Positions 8,201 through 10,937 of a stretch of DNA of 10,937 nucleotides are shown here, one piece after another. The stretch comes from Chitinophagales bacterium (lineage in GTDB: Bacteria; Bacteroidota; Bacteroidia; Chitinophagales; UBA2359), in NCBI GenBank assembly GCA_020631035.1, contig JAHDIA010000143.1:1-10937 (forward strand), read 5' to 3'. Under the pieces are notes generated by a model. The model saw nothing but the letters and a program-made list of their open reading frames with translations. It did not search any database and was not told the origin of the DNA. The translations under genes were made by a program, and so were the position numbers. Position 1 is the first letter of the stretch. Every line of letters begins with the position of its first letter.

Positions 8201-9984
8201 GGTTTGATTACTTTGAAGTTGTTGTTTGTGATAATGAAACAGATAATTGTGAAACCGCAGGCATAACCATTGAAGTGTTTGATCCCTTGGCTACGGTCAA
8301 CGAAGTTGTCATTGAGCCAGACATTGTAGAGACTGATCAAAACAACAGCATTGAAATTTGTGTCTTGGAAAATGACCAAATACCTGATGATTTAGAATCA
8401 AGCATTGAATACACTACTCCTGCATCAGGAACACTAGAATTAGTAGGCGACTGCTTCATATATACACCCAATTCAATTGCACAAACAGGAGTGTTTACTT
8501 TTAATTATTCAGTATGTTTTGAAAACGGAGTTTGTTATGATGGATTGGTGACCATCTTAGTAGAAGAGATGGATGCGATCATTGCTGCCAACGATTATGA
8601 ATCTACTGACCTTAATACAGAAGTCATTGTAGAACCACTCTTAAATGATTATCCAGTGGCTGATCCTATTTCGGGTGAATTTGCCATAGAAATCATTGAC
8701 TACCCAAGCAATGGAACAGCAGTGATTTCAACCATTACCGAATGTTTTGACCCTTCGTGTCAAATATTTATCTATCAACCCAATGTAGACTTTTCTGGTA
8801 CAGACCAATTCTCCTATATTTTATGCAATGCCATTTCCTGTGATACGGCAACCGTCTACATTCAAGTAGGTGTCGATTGTACAGAGTTTTGTGTATGGCC
8901 AGGAGACGCCAACAACAATGGTATTGCCAATAATTTTGACTTATTGACTTTGGGATACCATTACGGATTTGAAGGCGTTCCACGTCCCAATGCCAATTCT
9001 CTCTGGTTGGCACAACCAGCTTTTGACTGGGAAATTAATTTTGATGGTGACATAGCAACCTCTACCAGTGGAACACCTCCAACAGATTTGGATATGAAAT
9101 ATGTCGACTGTGATGGAAATGGAATTGTTGATGAAAATGATGTACAACCGATTTTAATGAACTATGGGCTTTCACACGGAAGACCAGAAGGGGGGATAGA
9201 AGCAAACATCGCAGAGGACATACAAATTCGCCTAGAAATTGATGACGAATTGGTAGAGGAGGGCAGTTGGATAGATGTCAATGTTATATTAGAAGGATTG
9301 GAAGGAGCAGCATTAGAAAATATATATGGTATCGCATTTTCAATTGATTATTACAATGAGTTTCAAGGAGTGGAGATATTCCCAACCGACAGCATCGAAA
9401 TGGAATTTGAAAATTCTTGGTTTAACAATGAAGGCAGTGACCTCACTTTGAGCTTGTACAAAAAACTAGCCGAAATAGAAGAAGGGAACTCGGTGGTAGA
9501 TGTCGCTTATGTACAGACCAACCAAATAGGAGCTTCTGGTGGAGGACCCATTGCAACGATGGCGTGCTTTATTACAGGCAACATCACTGGCAAACAGAGC
9601 GATAAATTCCCTGTCTATTTTACCGTTACCAATGCACACATTATGTACGAAGATGGTACAACTGAAGAATTGGGACAATCGACAACCTCAACTGAGATTG
9701 AAACTTCACCAATTGATCCCAATACAGGTATTTTGAATCCTGACTTGGCAGATGATTTAACTGTTTATCCCAATCCAAGCCAAGGTAAGGTTGTACTTGA
9801 GTGGAATAAGCTCAATGCAAAGAGGGTGAGCCTATACAGTGCTACAGGGCAATTGATGCTTCAAAAAGAATGCAATGGGCTTGACAAGATAATTTTAGAC
9901 TTGGAAAATGTTGAGTCTGGATTGTATTTACTTGAACTACAAACCAAAGAAGGAATTGCGATAGAAAAAATTCAAATACATTAA
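5275..9984 (+). CDS. Giant T9SS-secreted multidomain surface protein with dockerin-like and cohesin-like domains
   Basis: The product has 1569 residues. Residues 1-24 are a signal peptide (cleavage after NLFA). Residues 25-190 form an unnamed domain with a conserved core: YFID (123-126), CAVGH (132-136) and WIQPTY (183-188). SprB-like repeats cover about 203-457; the last has EWSDGFSG and GVYDVTLTDDFGC. PKD-like modules lie at about 463-546 and 737-819. Cysteine-rich modules begin at C547, C641 and C820. Three cadherin/Ig-like modules span about 917-1201. A dockerin-like pair follows, with Ca-binding loops D1211-D1222 (VWPGDANNNG) and D1278-D1289 (DCDGNGIVDEND). A cohesin-like domain occupies about 1316-1465 (YGIAFSIDYYN, ASGGGPIATMACFI). 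The T9SS type A sorting domain (1494-1569) starts DLTVYPNPSQG and ends LYLLELQTKEGIAIEKIQIH. The protein is predicted to cross the outer membrane by T9SS and be surface-attached or released. No enzyme domain is visible; a scaffold or adhesin role is inferred. The ATG at 5275 fits the signal peptide. Confidence 0.95.
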   Translation: MFLLNIKNGLLGLCFLLLWANLFAEDNGTLYKDLCKLNKLWCEKSADGIMEEVLLGFGELPDNHTELIQAHLMLVEQNLRAQSTTHLTAKQLQNRQEGLDILRQYWKDGQFPRNTQHNVLTPYFIDDFNTACAVGHVLRETGGQSLAEQIAQENNYAFIEDMDYPELLVWAGEMGFEVDELRWIQPTYAPPISVFTVITQPECDNSGSIVLSEITPAPDYYPNANILDVETTWEDNYGNEYQGLELTGLPAGIYGFYMTINMTVSWDGIEVDTVSVVHGELYHLRDADMPTFTADVNNANCLNPTDGNPDGSIALNLPEDQVYQTTLMDYFGNVLEVSNNGFFNNLSGNIWTEIEEPMAPNYVVEIVDELGCKTYQEFFVWALSTGPWGFLDILTLDCDAQTASVIFETYGTATTVEWSDGFSGAARTDIPLGVYDVTLTDDFGCTTTEYVEVVGDCGLLIECDEYQANFVYSVDATTNTYELIDVSTGPTPIETWLWEINGEMIASGPNLTIPFAEGEIYSVCLTIGAANCTSNYCMNIEVGDIPCEPYLYYSVPAFENMTDPLIFCPEFCDIDNAFIQSIDGQICCTTSILEDACFEFVPLPGQLGSFELYILVCDSVTGECNDWLVYLEIGEEIAPPCEPYLHYTVGIAETIANPLIVCPGDCGLTGPVYIENLASTFNCSVNDLGDGCFSYVPLPGFEVIGTDSISLTVCSEETGDCVDWAVTIDVLDSVVECNYGLFIDFDPENLTFTAIHQQVPGLGDISKWDWIVDGMSVEANNVLNLSGFDNGFESVCVTIVGEDGCTDNACIDIVANDPPCAPYMYVEALPFPADGIIVCPDFCNIEGPAYIESIEGFFHCTYEILDNGCFSFAPLPGFIGAAELSVVACSETTGECSDWLIYVNLIDMEDSPGGTIFTSGLNLAVEQGGTLEIDIAPIVLVADYNIGVYTQPQNGILILDGVNNTFVYTPNVGFIGFDYFEVVVCDNETDNCETAGITIEVFDPLATVNEVVIEPDIVETDQNNSIEICVLENDQIPDDLESSIEYTTPASGTLELVGDCFIYTPNSIAQTGVFTFNYSVCFENGVCYDGLVTILVEEMDAIIAANDYESTDLNTEVIVEPLLNDYPVADPISGEFAIEIIDYPSNGTAVISTITECFDPSCQIFIYQPNVDFSGTDQFSYILCNAISCDTATVYIQVGVDCTEFCVWPGDANNNGIANNFDLLTLGYHYGFEGVPRPNANSLWLAQPAFDWEINFDGDIATSTSGTPPTDLDMKYVDCDGNGIVDENDVQPILMNYGLSHGRPEGGIEANIAEDIQIRLEIDDELVEEGSWIDVNVILEGLEGAALENIYGIAFSIDYYNEFQGVEIFPTDSIEMEFENSWFNNEGSDLTLSLYKKLAEIEEGNSVVDVAYVQTNQIGASGGGPIATMACFITGNITGKQSDKFPVYFTVTNAHIMYEDGTTEELGQSTTSTEIETSPIDPNTGILNPDLADDLTVYPNPSQGKVVLEWNKLNAKRVSLYSATGQLMLQKECNGLDKIILDLENVESGLYLLELQTKEGIAIEKIQIH

Positions 9985-10024
9985 ATTAAAATTAATCCCT
10001 TAATAGTTTACCCTTTTATTTGAC

Positions 10025-10057
10025 ATGTCCGACCAGAGCTGGTCGGACATTTTTTTT
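10025..10057 (+). terminator. Rho-independent terminator after the 1569-residue gene
   Basis: ATGTCCGACC (10025-10034) and GGTCGGACAT (10041-10050) form a perfect 10-bp stem around the loop AGAGCT, directly followed by a run of T to 10057. It lies 40 bases after the stop codon at 9984. The stem is strong and G+C-rich within AT-rich DNA, so intrinsic termination of the upstream gene is very likely. Confidence 0.9.
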
Positions 10058-10059
10058 AC

Positions 10060-10175
10060 CTAAAAAACGAAGGAGTGAACATGCCACCTACGCCCGATAG
10101 CAGCGGATACCCCGAAGTATTGGGTGAATGCAATTCGCCCAATACGAGGAGTAGAAGCGGATAGCGGGGAGTCAC
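10060..10175 (+). repeat. Structured intergenic repeat element with strong central hairpin
   Basis: This G+C-richer non-coding block lies between the terminator and the next promoter. It opens with ACGAAGGAGTGAAC (10067-10080), shared with the element at 3411-3600. It continues with CGCCCGATAGCAGCGGATAC, then a 12-bp hairpin: GTATTGGGTGAA (10117-10128) with TTCGCCCAATAC (10134-10145), one T-G pair, loop TGCAA. It closes with GGAGTAGAAGCGGATAGCGGGG (10148-10169, given here in part: AGCGGATAGCGGGG). AGCGGATA therefore occurs as a direct repeat flanking the hairpin, and the CCCG and CGGG ends can pair. The layout (CCCGAT..AGCGGATA, hairpin, AGCGGATAGCGGG) resembles the repetitive intergenic elements I know from Flavobacteriia and relatives. 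Function is unknown. Confidence 0.55.
10117..10145. other. 12-bp hairpin inside the intergenic element
   Basis: The arms GTATTGGGTGAA and TTCGCCCAATAC surround the loop TGCAA with a single wobble pair. No T-tract follows on the plus strand, so it is not a second terminator. It forms the core of the repeat element around it. Confidence 0.8.
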
Positions 10176-10339
10176 CCACCCACGAAGCCTTCAAACATTC
10201 CGTTCAAAAATCCCCAAAAAAACACTCAAAAACCCCAAAAATACCCAATGCAACCTCTAAAGCCTTTAAACAGTCTTGAAATTGGGGTGTCTAAACGCTT
10301 TTTAAGTACGATTTATTTAACTACTTAACAGATAAAGTG
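10176..10339. other. Gene-free spacer before the lipoprotein gene
   Basis: No reading frame here looks coding. The left part (about 10205-10250) is a C/A-rich low-complexity stretch with repeated CCCCAAAAA words; the rest is AT-rich. Nothing further was recognised until the -7 element at 10340. Confidence 0.5.
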
Positions 10340-10347
10340 TAATTTTG
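10340..10347 (+). promoter_or_regulatory. Candidate Bacteroidota -7 promoter element for the lipoprotein gene
   Basis: TAATTTTG matches TAnnTTTG exactly and lies 33 bases before the ATG at 10381, giving a leader of about 25-30 bases. The -33 position about 20 bases upstream has only an AT-rich TTTATTTAA with no clear TTG, so the call rests on the -7 box and its position. Confidence 0.45.
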
Positions 10348-10380
10348 CACCTCAAAAAGAATATATAAAATATTACCACT

Positions 10381-10937
10381 ATGAATTTATTACAAAAAAA
10401 CTACTTATTACCAGCGTTTTGCCTATTTATGGGCTGTTTATTTTTCTTTAACTCTTGTACAGAAGACAATCCTTGTGATGGGGTCTTTTGTGGTGAGTTT
10501 GGTACAGCAACAGAAGATGCTGCTGCTGAAAATGGTTGCTTGTGTGTCTGTGATGCTGGTTATGAGCGTGATCTTTTAGGAGAGTGTGTTGCAATTTGTA
10601 CTGATACAAATTCTACCTATGATTTGACTACTATGGATTGTTTGTGTAACGAAGGTTTTGAGCGTGATGGAGTAACGGGCGATTGTGTTGAGATATGTAC
10701 TTATGCTAATTCTACTTATGATGCAACTGAAATGGCTTGTTTTTGTAACGATGGATATGTATTTGATGCAGTAGGAGATTCTTGTGCATTAGAATCTGCC
10801 AACATTGATCCAAGAGATGGTTTCTTAGGTACTTACACGCAATCTGATATGGGATGTACTTCAAGTGGCGACATCGTTGATTATGCAACTGTTGAAATTG
10901 TTAAATCTGGTACAGATAATTTTATTTTGTTGCAAAA
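10381..10937 (+). CDS. Surface lipoprotein with 33-residue EGF-like cysteine repeats (partial, 3' end beyond the right edge)
   Basis: The first 185 codons are visible and open at the edge. Residues 1-25 form a lipoprotein signal peptide (MNLLQKNYLLPAFCLFMGCL, then FFFNS) with Cys26 as the likely lipidated residue. C19 in FMGC is a less likely alternative. After C26 come acidic residues (TEDN), the kind of +2 context linked to surface display in Bacteroidota. Residues 32-135 are cysteine-rich and EGF-like with a 33-residue period: ICTDTNSTYD (from C73) and ICTYANSTYD (from C106), each followed by CxC, a G-[FY] core and a closing Cys (C69, C102, C135). From residue 145 (DGFLGTYTQSDMGC) a beta-rich domain starts, like the lipid- or ligand-binding-looking carboxy-terminal domains of other Bacteroidota lipoproteins; it is cut off. 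Its partner is unknown. The gene appears to be transcribed alone behind a terminator. Confidence 0.88.
   Translation, partial: MNLLQKNYLLPAFCLFMGCLFFFNSCTEDNPCDGVFCGEFGTATEDAAAENGCLCVCDAGYERDLLGECVAICTDTNSTYDLTTMDCLCNEGFERDGVTGDCVEICTYANSTYDATEMACFCNDGYVFDAVGDSCALESANIDPRDGFLGTYTQSDMGCTSSGDIVDYATVEIVKSGTDNFILLQ

Noticed and set aside
8768..9147. Minus-strand reading frames opposite the dockerin-like region
   Set aside because: They are shadows of the 1569-residue gene, which has clear domains here.
10117..10145. Second intrinsic terminator
   Set aside because: The stem is good, but no T-run follows on either strand: GAGGAG lies on one side and the complement of CCCGAA on the other.
10060..10175. 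tRNA gene or CRISPR repeat
   Set aside because: The hairpin has no cloverleaf, anticodon arm or CCA-type end, and there are no regularly spaced identical repeats with unique spacers.

Overview
The window looks like a chromosomal segment of a marine or aquatic Bacteroidota, most probably of the Saprospiria/Saprospiraceae type. The DNA is AT-rich and starts lack Shine-Dalgarno sequences. One gene ends in a type IX secretion (T9SS) sorting domain (DLTVYPNPSQGKVVLEW...). That protein also has the Bacteroidota dockerin-like motif VWPGDANNNG. Candidate promoters match the TAnnTTTG pattern of the phylum. The lineage is inferred from protein style; no rRNA or marker gene is present.

Layout: (1) Positions 1-3181, minus strand: the first 1060 codons of a very large secreted beta-helix protein whose 3' end lies beyond the left edge. 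It has a signal peptide and contains an in-frame tandem duplication of about 560 residues (1680 bp offset), each copy being a CARDB-like module plus a right-handed parallel beta-helix. (2) 3182-3610: a non-coding gap with a small hairpin and a G+C-richer intergenic element. (3) 3611-5038, minus strand: a 475-residue helical TPR-like cytoplasmic protein of a Saprospiria-type family of unknown function. (4) 5039-5274: a divergent promoter region. (5) 5275-9984, plus strand: a 1569-residue multidomain secreted protein. Its order is signal peptide, unnamed N-terminal domain, SprB-like repeats, alternating PKD-like and seven-cysteine modules, cadherin/Ig-like modules, dockerin-like pair, cohesin-like domain and T9SS sorting domain. 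It is followed by a strong intrinsic terminator. (6) 10060-10175: a second copy of a structured intergenic element related to the one at 3411-3600. (7) 10381 to the right edge, plus strand: the start of a lipoprotein with 33-residue EGF-like repeats.

Three of the four genes encode exported cell-surface or secreted proteins built from repeated modules; they look like adhesion, scaffold or matrix proteins rather than enzymes. No catalytic site was recognised. The genes are separated by gaps of more than 200 bp with separate promoter candidates, so they do not form one operon. I see no phage, IS, CRISPR, tRNA or rRNA signal.
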